NCBI GenBank assembly: GCA_009917555.1 | Contig: QZDX01000005.1 | Location: forward strand, 62,001 to 126,000 | Reading direction: 5' to 3' | DNA length: 64,000 bases | Source: a bacterium 1XD21-13 | GTDB lineage: Bacteria > Bacillota > Clostridia > Lachnospirales > Lachnospiraceae | Part shown: positions 5,709-14,722 of the stretch, in pieces | Layout of the letters: each line of letters begins with the position of its first letter | Numbering within the stretch: the first letter of the stretch is position 1 | Notes under the pieces: model-generated | What the model saw: only the letters and a program-made list of their open reading frames with translations | Told to the model about the DNA's origin: nothing | Databases searched by the model: none | Position numbers and translations under genes: made by a program

Positions 5709-7730
5709 ATGAAGCTTCCCCTTACCATTTCACTCTTAGCCTCCAGCCGTACAGCTACACTGGAACGCTGCCTGGATTCTCTGAAGCCTCTGCTGCTGGA
5801 GGTTCCGGCAGAGCTTATCGTTGTTTTTACCGGAACGGACGAGCGTGTCCGGCAGATAGCGGAGCGCTATACGGATCAGGTAATCCCCTTCACCTGGTGC
5901 AATGACTTTTCCGCTGCCAGAAACGAAGGCTTAAAACGGGCAAAAGGAGAATGGTTCCTTTATCTGGACGATGACGAATGGTTCGAAGACGTGACAGAAA
6001 TATGTGACTTTTTTAAAAGCGGGGAATATCTCAATTACCGCTCTGCAGCATATGCAAACCGCAATTACACAGATTGGAACGGAATGAATTATACGGATTT
6101 CATGGTGTACCGCATGGCAAAGCGCACTCCGGATCTGCGATTTGAAAATCCCATTCACGAAGAACTGCTTCCCTGCAATTCCCCCTGCAGAATGTTTCAG
6201 GCCTATGTGCATCATTACGGCTATCTGAAAGATATTCAAAAAGAAAGCACAGGAAAAACAGGCAGAAACATCCCTCTGCTTCTGGAGGATATGGAACAAC
6301 GGCCTAAATACACGAAAAATTACCTTCAGCTTACACAGGAATACCTTTCCGAAAATGATTTGGAAAATGCGGAGCAGATCTGCCGTAAAGGAAGAACTGT
6401 CTGCTCTGACAGCGAAACACTTTACAAGGCCTGGCTTCAAACGTATCTGGTTGAAATTCTTTACAAGAAGCATGCCTATAAGCAGGCAGAAACAGAGGCA
6501 GTCTCCATTTTGGAACATGAACAGCCCGTTGAGTTGACGCGCCTGATTCTCTATTCCCTGTTGGTGGGAATCTGTACAGAAACAAAAGAATTTCCTCAGC
6601 TTTTGAAATACGGCGCAGCCTTTGAACAGCTTTTGCAGGATATGGAGGAGCATCCGGAGCTTTGGATCAAACAGCGTCTCGGTACCATGAACAAAGACAA
6701 GGTAATGAACCCTGAATGGCTCTACCCGGTCCGCCTCAACTGCATCAAAGCTGCATTGGAGCAAAAGCAGCCGGAAAAAGCCGCCTATTTTCTAAAGCTC
6801 CTGCCGTGGAAGGAGGAATATCGGATTCAGCAATATTATCCGCTTTTGGATCAGTGGAAGGAAGCCTATGCTCCTTGCATGGCAGAGCTGCTCCTTCAAC
6901 TGCCCTGCGATTCTCATTACCTCCTGCTCCAAAAGCTCCTTTGTCAGGATAAAACCGGGCAGGAGGACGAGGCTTCCCTTCTTTTTCTGTTCCACCAGTG
7001 CCTGAAAGAGTTTGAACAGCCTTATTTACAGCAGCAGCTTGTGAAAAAAGCCTTATTAGAACAAATGGATCTGTCTGTACTGCTGGATCGGATGGATCTG
7101 GATACTTGGAAGCTTTGCGGGGAGAATGTGATAGACCTGGTTCCTTATCAGGAAAATCCAGCCCTGTGGGAAGCAAGAGAAGCTCTTTTTGCTGATTATC
7201 CTCTCCATGGCTTATGGCTGGAGAAGCTGTTATGGGAAAAGGAGCTGACCAGAGGCTTTCGTATGAAGGGGGAGCTGCTGGAAGCTCTGGAGGCATATGC
7301 CCAGTGCATTCAGTCCTATTACGAAGGACAGTATCAGGCCAGCATGTTTGAAGAGAGTTCATGCAGCCTTCTTCCAGCAGACTGCCGCATGGCCCTGGCT
7401 ATTTTAGAGGCACTGGAAAATTGGAAACAGGGAAAACTGGCAGATACTCTTCGCTTATTCCGGACTGCTCTTAAAATCTATCCTCAGATGACAGGAGTTG
7501 TTCGGGAGGTTCTGCGGCTCCTAAAAAATGAGATAGACCACCCGGCCCCTGCAGCCGGACCAGAATTTGAACAGCTGGCGGTACAGATGAAAGCAGCGCT
7601 AAAGGCTATGATACAAGCCGGACAGTACCATGAGGCCATGCCTGTGCTTACACAGCTTTTGTCCTTGCTGCCAAATGATATGGAGCTTTTAAAAATACAG
7701 CAGCTTCTCTTGGCAGGTATTCCTGACTAA
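5709..7730 (+). CDS. Glycosyltransferase family 2 with TPR-like C-terminus (right cassette)
   Basis: A 673-residue protein, close paralog of 767-2782. The GT2-type domain has the strand LTISLLASSR (residues 5-14), CNDFSAARNEG (64-74) and the acidic DDDEWF at 87-92. The rest is a helical, TPR-like region that could hold the acceptor protein. AAAGGAG precedes the start by about ten bases. Its fixed position after a flagellin gene in both mirror cassettes argues that flagellin is the acceptor. The transferred sugar cannot be told from sequence. Differences between the paralogs are scattered, with the N-terminal catalytic part the most conserved. Confidence 0.82.
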   Translation: MKLPLTISLLASSRTATLERCLDSLKPLLLEVPAELIVVFTGTDERVRQIAERYTDQVIPFTWCNDFSAARNEGLKRAKGEWFLYLDDDEWFEDVTEICDFFKSGEYLNYRSAAYANRNYTDWNGMNYTDFMVYRMAKRTPDLRFENPIHEELLPCNSPCRMFQAYVHHYGYLKDIQKESTGKTGRNIPLLLEDMEQRPKYTKNYLQLTQEYLSENDLENAEQICRKGRTVCSDSETLYKAWLQTYLVEILYKKHAYKQAETEAVSILEHEQPVELTRLILYSLLVGICTETKEFPQLLKYGAAFEQLLQDMEEHPELWIKQRLGTMNKDKVMNPEWLYPVRLNCIKAALEQKQPEKAAYFLKLLPWKEEYRIQQYYPLLDQWKEAYAPCMAELLLQLPCDSHYLLLQKLLCQDKTGQEDEASLLFLFHQCLKEFEQPYLQQQLVKKALLEQMDLSVLLDRMDLDTWKLCGENVIDLVPYQENPALWEAREALFADYPLHGLWLEKLLWEKELTRGFRMKGELLEALEAYAQCIQSYYEGQYQASMFEESSCSLLPADCRMALAILEALENWKQGKLADTLRLFRTALKIYPQMTGVVREVLRLLKNEIDHPAPAAGPEFEQLAVQMKAALKAMIQAGQYHEAMPVLTQLLSLLPNDMELLKIQQLLLAGIPD

Positions 7731-7818
7731 AAACAACCATTGCATTTCCCTCTGGCTTGCTCTAAAATAAAAAGTGTATCATGATATTTTTGGGAAGCAG
7801 AACCGGAGGATTGGCATA

Positions 7819-8904
7819 ATGAGTACCCTGGCCATTGTTATGATTGTTAAAAATGAAGAAGAAAACCTGTCCCGCTGTCTTAAGCAGGCGGCAGGATTGG
7901 CCGATAAACTATATATCACAGATACGGGCTCCACAGATCGAACCAGAGAAATTGCCGCTGCCTATGGGGCGGTGGTAACGGAATATGTCTGGAATCAGGA
8001 TTTTGCGGCAGCCCGTAATTTCGCCCTTTCCCAGTCAGACTGCGACTGGAATCTGATGCTGGACGCAGACGAATATCTGGCAGAAGGAAGCCGAAGGGAT
8101 CTGGAGGAATTTTTAAAGAATCCGAAGCAAATCGGCGCCATAGAATTAAAAAACTATTATATGGAGGATATGCCGGGAGGCCGTCAGGAGATGGCATATA
8201 CCTATCTGTATGTATCCCGCCTGCTTCCTAAGGGAGTGGGATTTGCTGGAAGAATTCATGAACAGGTGGATACTGCGTTCCCGCTGGTTCCGGTACCGCT
8301 GCTGTTTGGGCATGATGGCTATCTGAAAAGGGGAAAAGCGGAGCGCAATCTTCCGATTCTTTTGGAGGAGGTAGAGAGGGCTCCTGAGGATTCCTATTTT
8401 TTATATCAGGCAGCGGAAACCTTGCGCGGATTGAAGCGCTATCAGGAGGCCTGTGGGTATTATGAAAGATTTTATACCCATGTACCGAGACAGGGAACCG
8501 GATATCGAGCAAATGGCATTATCAATTATCTGTATGCTCTGATTGAGATTCAGGATTGGAATACGGGACTTAAGCTGATCGAAAAGGAGCAGGAAGGTTT
8601 GGGAGCTTATGCGGACTTTCATTTTGTCTGCGGAATTCTTTTTATGCGGGCAATTTTGGCGGATACCGGAAAGTATATTGCCTATCTGCCACGGATTGAG
8701 CAGTCCTATCTGAGATGCCTGGAGATTGGAGAAGTTCCAACCAACCAAGGCGTTGGCGGCACAGGGTCCTTCCGGGCGGCGTACAATCTGGGCACCTGGT
8801 ATGAGGTGGCCGGTGATCTGGAGCGGGCAGGGAAATACTATCAAAGAGCTGCCAACGAACAGTATCAGCCAGCCATAGAGCGGCTTGCTGTACTAAAGGG
8901 TTAA
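7819..8904 (+). CDS. Glycosyltransferase family 2 with TPR-like tail
   Basis: Using ATG 7819, preceded by CCGGAGG, gives 361 residues; the frame extends to 7774 but without a ribosome binding site. It opens with LAIVMIVKNEEENLSRCL, a hallmark of GT2 enzymes of the SunS/TPR type. It has TDTGSTDRT (35-42) and the metal-binding DADEY (82-86). C-terminal repeats such as YQAAETLRGLKRYQEACGYY are TPR-like. It follows the right flagellin cassette on the same strand and probably adds a further sugar to flagellin or the same glycan. Only the right cassette has this extension. Confidence 0.8.
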   Translation: MSTLAIVMIVKNEEENLSRCLKQAAGLADKLYITDTGSTDRTREIAAAYGAVVTEYVWNQDFAAARNFALSQSDCDWNLMLDADEYLAEGSRRDLEEFLKNPKQIGAIELKNYYMEDMPGGRQEMAYTYLYVSRLLPKGVGFAGRIHEQVDTAFPLVPVPLLFGHDGYLKRGKAERNLPILLEEVERAPEDSYFLYQAAETLRGLKRYQEACGYYERFYTHVPRQGTGYRANGIINYLYALIEIQDWNTGLKLIEKEQEGLGAYADFHFVCGILFMRAILADTGKYIAYLPRIEQSYLRCLEIGEVPTNQGVGGTGSFRAAYNLGTWYEVAGDLERAGKYYQRAANEQYQPAIERLAVLKG

Positions 8905-8930
8905 CATACTGGCTGATGAAAGGAGCGTTT

Positions 8931-9623
8931 ATGAATATTGCATTGATTCTGGCGGGAGGCTTTGATCCCAGCTTTCAAATGGACATTCCCAAGCAGTTTG
9001 TGATTGTGGAGAATCGCCCGGTGATTGTATATACGCTGCAGGTCTTTCAGAATCATCAGGAGATTGATATGATTCTGGTATCCTGTCTGTCCGGGTGGCA
9101 GGAGATGGTGAAGGCCTACGGAAAGCAATTTAATATCAATAAGCTTGTAAAGATTGTGGAGGGTGGTCCGGACGGGCAGGAATCCATTCGAAGAGGTGTG
9201 GTGTGGCTGACAGAGCAATGCAAGCCAGACGATATAGTGGTGATTCACGATGCCATTCGTCCATTGGTAACGGATGATTTGATTACAGACAGCATCTGCA
9301 CCTGCAGAAAGAAGGGAATGGGGGTTGCAGCAGTCCGCTCTATGGATACGGTGATGCTGACTACAGACGGCGAGAGTGGAAGAGAGAGCATATCCAGATA
9401 TCATATTCGAAGAATACAGACCCCTCAGTCTTACCGCCTGGACTATCTGGAGCGGGTACACCAGAAGGCTATTGAGAAAAATGTCCTTCACTGTGTAGAT
9501 AATAATAGTATGCTGGCGCGGCTTGGAGAGACGATTCATTTTTCCAAAGGGTCTGATTTTAATATTAAATTAAATTCCGTTGAGGACGTGGAGATGTTCA
9601 AGGCGTTGTATCACATGCCATAA
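8931..9623 (+). CDS. IspD/TarI-like cytidylyltransferase with degenerate nucleotide loop
   Basis: A 230-residue member of the IspD/TarI family, which makes CDP-alcohols from CTP and polyol phosphates. ATG 8931 follows AAAGGAG. The N-terminal loop reads LAGGFDPSFQMDIPKQF: the lysine of PKQ is kept, but the glycines and arginine of the usual GxGxRM are missing, unlike the paralog that follows. HDAIRPLV is retained. It may be specialised, a partner subunit of the next protein, or impaired. It lies 12 bases before the paralog and 26 bases after the glycosyltransferase, so they are likely co-transcribed. Confidence 0.72.
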   Translation: MNIALILAGGFDPSFQMDIPKQFVIVENRPVIVYTLQVFQNHQEIDMILVSCLSGWQEMVKAYGKQFNINKLVKIVEGGPDGQESIRRGVVWLTEQCKPDDIVVIHDAIRPLVTDDLITDSICTCRKKGMGVAAVRSMDTVMLTTDGESGRESISRYHIRRIQTPQSYRLDYLERVHQKAIEKNVLHCVDNNSMLARLGETIHFSKGSDFNIKLNSVEDVEMFKALYHMP

Positions 9624-9635
9624 GGAGTATAGATT

Positions 9636-10349
9636 ATGCAAAATATCGCACTGATTATTGCGGGGGGATCCGGACAGCGGATGCATCAGGATATCCCCAA
9701 GCAATTTTTGAATGTATACGATAAGCCGGTGATTATCTATACCCTGGAAGCATTTCAGAAGCACCCCTGCATTGATGGGATTGTTGTAGTATGTGTGGAG
9801 GGCTGGAATGAGATTCTGGGGGCCTATTGCCGACAGTTTGGGATCACAAAGCTGGAAAGCATTGTGCCGGGCGGTGCCAATGGACAGGAGTCCATTCGAA
9901 AGGGGATTTATGATATTGCCTCCCGCCATCAGAGGGAGGATTTGATTCTGATTCATGATGCCATTCGGCCCATGGTCTCAGAGGAGGTTATTTCTGACTG
10001 TATCCGGGTTGCAGGGCAGCATGGGAATGCCATTTCCGTTGTGCAGTGTACGTCGGCCATGCTTTGCACAGAGGATGGGGAAACCTCCAATAGTCAAATC
10101 GCCCGTGATAATCTGAAAATTACCCAGACGCCTCAGTGCGCCTCCATAGGAACTTTGGTGGAGCTTCACGAGGAAGCCTTAAGGCAGGGAATCACAAATT
10201 CCGTAGCAACCTGCACCCTGCTGATTGAGCTGGGACACAAGCTTTACTTTTCTCTGGGCTCAGAAAAGAACATTAAATTAACCTCTGTAGAGGATTTGGA
10301 GATTTTTGAAGCGTTATTGAATTCCCAGAAGGCGGAATGGATCAAGTAA
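9636..10349 (+). CDS. IspD/TarI-like cytidylyltransferase
   Basis: A 237-residue paralog of the preceding gene with an intact nucleotide loop IAGGSGQRMHQDIPKQF and HDAIRPMV. Family members include IspD (isoprenoid pathway) and TarI/Bcs1 (CDP-ribitol). The duplicated arrangement next to a glycerophosphotransferase-like gene and glycosyltransferases favours a CDP-polyol for surface glycan or flagellin rather than isoprenoid synthesis (inference). It starts at ATG 9636 after AAGGAG. Confidence 0.8.
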   Translation: MQNIALIIAGGSGQRMHQDIPKQFLNVYDKPVIIYTLEAFQKHPCIDGIVVVCVEGWNEILGAYCRQFGITKLESIVPGGANGQESIRKGIYDIASRHQREDLILIHDAIRPMVSEEVISDCIRVAGQHGNAISVVQCTSAMLCTEDGETSNSQIARDNLKITQTPQCASIGTLVELHEEALRQGITNSVATCTLLIELGHKLYFSLGSEKNIKLTSVEDLEIFEALLNSQKAEWIK

Positions 10350-10363
10350 AAGGAATGTGAGAT

Positions 10364-11677
10364 ATGAGTAGAACCACAAGAAAGCATCTGCTTTCCATGA
10401 CAGATACCTTAATAAAGGCAAATAAGGCATTGAAAATGAGTCTTCCCCAAGGAATGAAAAAGAAGGAGGCTCTGATTCAGCTTTTGTCGGATTGTCAGGA
10501 CAGTGCCATTTCCATTGGAGAAACCATGGAGAAGCTGTATGGTGAGGGAACAGAAACCGTAAGGGCACTGGAGGATTACTGTGAAAGTCTGTATCAGATG
10601 ACACTGGTTTTAGATAATCCTGTTCAGGCGAAGGAATTGGTCAACAGCTTGGCAGGACAGCTACGCCAGATACGCCGTTTGATTGAAAAGGAGGTTCCGG
10701 ACCGAATAGAGGCCGTATTTCTACCTTATAAAGCCTCTATGTGGGATTCCCTGGAAAGCATCTGGCAGGCGGCGGATGCGGACCCGGACTGTGATGCCTA
10801 TGTGATACCGATTCCTTATTACGATAGAGATCCGGACGGAAGCTTTCGGGAGGAACACTATGAGGGGCGAAGCTTTCCCAAGGAAGTTCCTGTTACCCGT
10901 TATGATGAGTATGATCTGAGCGTTCGCATGCCAGATGTGATTTTTATACACAACCCTTATGATGGGGGGAATTATGTAACCTCCGTTCATCCGTATTTTT
11001 ATTCTAAGAATCTCAAAAATTATACGGATAAGCTGGTATATGTGCCTTACTTTGTGCTGAGCGGGGAGGGCATTGACGAGGCTATGGCTACACCGTCTGC
11101 CGTTCTGCATGCCGATTATATTATCGCACAGACAGAAAAGGAGCGTCAGGATTATATCCGCTATTGCAGCAAGCTTTACCCTCAAGGGGGCTTTGAGAAA
11201 AAGGTCCTTGCCCTTGGTTCACCCAAGATTGATAAGGTACGCTCCGTGAACCGGGTTAATGTGAAGGTCCCGAAGGAATGGCTGGAGCGCATAGAGGGGA
11301 AGAAGGTCATTCTCTACAATACGAGTTTGAATGGGCTTTTGAATGGAAATGAAGCCTATCTGGAGAAAATGCGGGATGTGTTTTTGCTGTTTCAGGGCAG
11401 GGAGGATGTGGTGCTTCTCTGGAGACCTCACCCCTTGATGGAGAGCACTCTTTTGTCCATGCGGACAGAACTGTATACACAATATATGGATTTGAAAGAA
11501 TGGTTTCAGAGGGAAGCCGTTGGAATCTATGATGATACGGCAGATATGTATCCGGCTATCGGGATCAGTGATGCCTATTATGGGGACTGGAGCTCTCTGG
11601 TGTGGTTGTATCGGGAGACCGGGAAGCCAGTGATGATACAGGATGTGGAGGTTCGGAGCTCCTCCTATTATCTTTAA
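10364..11677 (+). CDS. CDP-glycerol glycerophosphotransferase-like protein
   Basis: A 437-residue protein. The C-terminal half resembles the Glyphos_transf (TagB/TagF) GT-B fold: VILYNTSLNG, LLWRPHPLMES and SDAYYGDWSSLVWLY, where His and Asp/Ser positions bind the CDP-alcohol in known members. The N-terminal 120 residues are helical and unplaced. With two cytidylyltransferases directly upstream, it could transfer a polyol phosphate to the flagellin-linked glycan. Whether the acceptor is flagellin or a wall polymer cannot be seen. It ends 76 bases before the next gene, with a sigma-28-like promoter over its 3' end. Confidence 0.72.
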   Translation: MSRTTRKHLLSMTDTLIKANKALKMSLPQGMKKKEALIQLLSDCQDSAISIGETMEKLYGEGTETVRALEDYCESLYQMTLVLDNPVQAKELVNSLAGQLRQIRRLIEKEVPDRIEAVFLPYKASMWDSLESIWQAADADPDCDAYVIPIPYYDRDPDGSFREEHYEGRSFPKEVPVTRYDEYDLSVRMPDVIFIHNPYDGGNYVTSVHPYFYSKNLKNYTDKLVYVPYFVLSGEGIDEAMATPSAVLHADYIIAQTEKERQDYIRYCSKLYPQGGFEKKVLALGSPKIDKVRSVNRVNVKVPKEWLERIEGKKVILYNTSLNGLLNGNEAYLEKMRDVFLLFQGREDVVLLWRPHPLMESTLLSMRTELYTQYMDLKEWFQREAVGIYDDTADMYPAIGISDAYYGDWSSLVWLYRETGKPVMIQDVEVRSSSYYL

Positions 11678-11694
11678 GATGAAATAGACGATAT
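11668..11694 (+). promoter_or_regulatory. Sigma-28-like promoter before secreted protein
   Basis: TTAT (11668-11671), 15-base spacer, GACGATAT (11687-11694), matching seven of eight -10 positions. It would drive the secreted protein at 11754 from within the end of the preceding gene. It has the same -35 and spacing as the flgM candidate at 35824. Confidence 0.5.
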
Positions 11695-11753
11695 TACAAT
11701 ATAGGGAAAAGTATTATTCTAATTAAGCAGTAAAAAAGATGGAGAGGATGAAA

Positions 11754-12746
11754 ATGAAGAGAAATTTCCAAAGTCTGACTGCGTTTACTTTATCCATGGC
11801 TTTGGTGATAGGTTCTTTCATGACAGTATATGCAACTGAGTCAGAACCGCAAAAGCCAGAAGATGCCGCCTTAGAGCAGACCTCCGAATCAGAGAAAGAA
11901 AAAAATGAGGAAACAGAAGAGATTGTCCAAGTGATTTTACCTACCACAGCTGTGAGCATTTTTGATTTTATTCTGGACCCTCAGGAGCTGATTCGGCAAA
12001 CAGATGCGGCAGCCTATGGCGGCAAAAGGTTTGAGGAGGGGGCAACACTTTTCTTTGAGCGTTTTGATGGAACAGTGGAAGAGGATTACAGCAGCGACAG
12101 CGACGCAGTGCATATCACAAACCGGGGAGATACGCCGGTGGATGTGGAGGTGAAGGCCAGCGTTACGGTTACCATGGCCGATGGCCTGGCTATGACAGAC
12201 GACAGGGAATTCACAGATGATACAAGGGCGAGCCTCTATCTGGCCTTAACGGACGGTGAAACGACGGTGCCCATTAGCCTGGAGGAGGGAGCAAGCATCC
12301 AAGTAGTGCTTCCGGCTGCTGTGGAGGATACAGAGGAGGATGGAAAATATTCCTTCTGGCTGACTGGGGCATCTAATGGAAAGGGTGAATGGTCCGAGCT
12401 TAAGGATATGGAAATCCAGGTGACGGTTACCTGGAACGTCGTCTCAAGAGAGGAAGAACCGGTACCAGAAAATGAAGAAGAAATACCGGAGGATGTAGAA
12501 AAAGCCACTCCTTCTACAGTGCCGACAGAAAATCTGGCTACACCATCAGAGGCGGCTCCCAGTGATGGGGATGAGGAGAATGAGGAGGCACCAAAGGCAA
12601 CAGCCAGCGAGGTAGACAAGGATGTAAGCGAAGAGCCATCCAAGGCAACAGCCAGTGACGTGGATAAAAAGATAAAAGAAACAACAGAGACAAAAGAAAT
12701 ACCGCCGGGCAAGGACCAGGCGGCAGAAAAAATCATTTCTGAATGA
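11754..12746 (+). CDS. Secreted protein of the repeated surface family, acidic tail
   Basis: About 330 residues with a clear signal peptide (lysine/arginine start, hydrophobic LTAFTLSMALVIGSF, cleavage near YATES). A domain of about 160 residues follows, containing VILPTTAVSIFDFILDPQEL and ending EIQVTVTWNV; it is recognisably related to the proteins at 15304 and 25889. The C-terminal 100 residues are an acidic, low-complexity stalk with repeats of KATASEVDKD / KATASDVDKK. There is no LPXTG motif or terminal membrane segment, so the anchoring is unclear. I chose ATG 11754 because GGAGAGG lies at the right distance. I do not recognise a function. Confidence 0.75.
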   Translation: MKRNFQSLTAFTLSMALVIGSFMTVYATESEPQKPEDAALEQTSESEKEKNEETEEIVQVILPTTAVSIFDFILDPQELIRQTDAAAYGGKRFEEGATLFFERFDGTVEEDYSSDSDAVHITNRGDTPVDVEVKASVTVTMADGLAMTDDREFTDDTRASLYLALTDGETTVPISLEEGASIQVVLPAAVEDTEEDGKYSFWLTGASNGKGEWSELKDMEIQVTVTWNVVSREEEPVPENEEEIPEDVEKATPSTVPTENLATPSEAAPSDGDEENEEAPKATASEVDKDVSEEPSKATASDVDKKIKETTETKEIPPGKDQAAEKIISE

Positions 12747-12775
12747 TGCGGGGTATAGATAATATGGAAAAAATG

Positions 12776-12809
12776 ATGGCGGGGACTATGTATTGCGGCA
12801 CCCCGCCAT
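12776..12809. terminator. Terminator between convergent genes
   Basis: Stem ATGGCGGGG (12776-12784) / CCCCGCCAT (12801-12809) overlapping the end of the leftward membrane protein gene. It has no long T-run but sits exactly between two converging genes. Confidence 0.5.
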
Positions 12810-14405
12810 TCCTATGCCAAGAAGGAGCCAGAAGGTAGGTGTTACAATAGGCAGCTCCAAATTTACGGTCGTCTGCAGGGCATAGCAGGCACCAGCTGTC
12901 AAAACTCCGAAAACATAAGGATTTTTTCTGGCGTTCTGGAAGAGACAGCGAAAAGTATCACCCAGAAAAGTCATATAACAGGTGAGCCCCAATAGACCAT
13001 TGGTAATGAGATACTGCAGGTATCCGTTATGGACTGTATCAAAGAACACCCCAACCTCCTCCATCATGGTATAGTAAAACCGCTGTTCGGCCAGGCATGC
13101 AAAGGTATCTGGACCAGAGCCAATGAGCTTTTGGAGGGGAGAGAGCTTTCCATACAGAAAAACAGCTTTTTTCCAGGCATATCCCCGAAGGCTACCCCAA
13201 GAATCATTAAATACGAGGTAGTTGCTTAGAGATCCGTATCTGGACCCATGGCCGCCCATATTTGCATCCCATACCAGAAAGATCAGCACCAGAAGAGAGG
13301 CAATCATGAGACCGCCCCAGACACGCACCGGAAGAGTAAGTCTTTTCTCCGGCTCCAGCCGGAAAAACCGGAAGCCAATAACAACAGTCCAGAAAAAGAG
13401 TACCACCAGAGGCAGGCCGGAAAACCTGGTTATGAGGACGAATAGTCCATCCACACCTAAAACCTGATTGGGAAACAGATGATTAAGCAGGCTTACCAGG
13501 TATGCTGTGGAGAAAAACGTGGCAACAATAATGAGATATCGCTCAATTCCTTTTTTGTCCTTGAACAGAATAAAGGGCAGAAGAATAAAAAGTGCGCCAA
13601 TACTCAGATAGGTGTTGTCGCTGCGTCCCGTAATCATAGCCAAAAAGGAAATCACCATGCAGAAATAATACCAGGCAAGCTTAAGGGGCTTTTCCTCCAG
13701 AGAAAACAGGGCGGCAGCAAATCCCATGACCATACCGATATAGGCGGTATAGGTGTTGATGTTCCCTATGGTTGAGGTATAGCTTCGCAGAGCGTCAATA
13801 TTTTCCGGCGTCCGGAAATTCAGGGGATCCAATTGAAAATAGTCTCCAATACCGAGAATACCCATGATGATACCGCTCAGCAAAAAGAGCTCCAGGTATC
13901 CGCCCCGAATCTTCCAAAAGCGGCTGATTAGCAAGTACAGAATTACATACATACTAATTAAGTAAAATCCGGAATAGCGCCCTTCATTTCCCCAAAAAGC
14001 TTCATGTACAAAATCGGATGACAGGGTGGAGATGCCGGCCAACAGCCAGAACAATAAGACTGCGGCGTCTGCAATACGAAAATTCTTTTTCCAGTTCCCG
14101 GGACGAAGGCGGGTCAAAAATTCACGTGTATGTTCTCCGTCATAGCTTTTGAGGTCGATGCATATCATAACCAGGGCGCAAATCAGCACTACGGAAATCA
14201 AAATCAGCATACAGCGGACAAAAAAATAGAATTTAGCGCTTAAAATATCATAATAGGCGTCATTAAAATAAAGAGGAAAAAGGGTAACGAGAACCAGAAT
14301 ACCGATACCAATTGCTTCATTTATAATAAAGGAACACCACTCTGTAAAATCATCCTTGATTGCAGCCGTATTATTTTTATCCAAATGGATGAGCTTTTTT
14401 GCCAT
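12786..14405 (-). CDS. O-antigen ligase/polymerase-like membrane protein
   Basis: A 539-residue protein with roughly a dozen membrane segments and a large extracytoplasmic loop in the C-terminal half (about residues 355-455) containing GSGPDTFACLAEQRF and DTVHNGYLQYLITNG. This is the layout of the Wzy/WaaL (O-antigen ligase) superfamily, which joins lipid-linked glycans to each other or to an acceptor outside the membrane. In Gram-positives such proteins polymerise or attach surface glycans, and some transfer glycans to proteins. It is the only leftward gene in this glycan region and has its own sigma-A promoter. GGAGGC precedes the start. Confidence 0.78.
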   Translation of the reverse strand: MAKKLIHLDKNNTAAIKDDFTEWCSFIINEAIGIGILVLVTLFPLYFNDAYYDILSAKFYFFVRCMLILISVVLICALVMICIDLKSYDGEHTREFLTRLRPGNWKKNFRIADAAVLLFWLLAGISTLSSDFVHEAFWGNEGRYSGFYLISMYVILYLLISRFWKIRGGYLELFLLSGIIMGILGIGDYFQLDPLNFRTPENIDALRSYTSTIGNINTYTAYIGMVMGFAAALFSLEEKPLKLAWYYFCMVISFLAMITGRSDNTYLSIGALFILLPFILFKDKKGIERYLIIVATFFSTAYLVSLLNHLFPNQVLGVDGLFVLITRFSGLPLVVLFFWTVVIGFRFFRLEPEKRLTLPVRVWGGLMIASLLVLIFLVWDANMGGHGSRYGSLSNYLVFNDSWGSLRGYAWKKAVFLYGKLSPLQKLIGSGPDTFACLAEQRFYYTMMEEVGVFFDTVHNGYLQYLITNGLLGLTCYMTFLGDTFRCLFQNARKNPYVFGVLTAGACYALQTTVNLELPIVTPTFWLLLGIGMAGCRNT

Positions 14406-14464
14406 AAGTATTGCCTCCTGATATTATGTCTGAGGGAATTATCTGCGCCCTCAATGCCTGTTAA

Positions 14465-14493
14465 ATTATAGCATTATATAAGGAAAGCGTCAA
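14465..14493 (-). promoter_or_regulatory. Sigma-A promoter of the ligase-like gene
   Basis: On the minus strand TTGACG (14493-14488), 17-base spacer, TATAAT (14470-14465), about 60 bases before the start codon. This is a near-consensus vegetative promoter. The gap 14406-14722 holds only this promoter, the divergent sigma-28-like one and AT-rich sequence. Confidence 0.8.
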
Positions 14494-14575
14494 AGATATT
14501 TTAGTTTGAAAGCCGTGTGAGATCTCCTGTTTCGTTCATCATAATTCAAATTTAAAAAAAAGATGTACAGAGGGC

Positions 14576-14603
14576 TAATGTTATGATAAGATGTTGCCGA
14601 TAT
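14576..14603 (+). promoter_or_regulatory. Sigma-28-like promoter of the surface-protein operon
   Basis: TAAT (14576-14579), 16-base spacer, GCCGATAT (14596-14603), an exact match to the Bacillus-type sigma-28 -10 element. It lies 120 bases before the membrane-anchored protein at 14723, linking the secreted proteins to the flagellar regulon. Confidence 0.6.
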
Positions 14604-14722
14604 ATAAAATAGTTGATTAAAGTATATATATAATATTAAATAAATGGATATCAAACATCGGCCTTTCGTTTCTGATAACAAGGTGATGTTGATATAGATA
14701 CACTGACAGGAGGGCTAACAAC

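Noticed and set aside
5931-6764. 277-codon open frame on the minus strand
   Set aside because: It lies wholly opposite the right glycosyltransferase, is Cys/Phe/His-rich and has no recognisable domain. It is a shadow of the real gene.
12236-12736. Ser-rich open frame on the minus strand opposite the secreted protein
   Set aside because: The low-complexity serine content is the complement of the acidic repeat codons of the real gene, which has a signal peptide.
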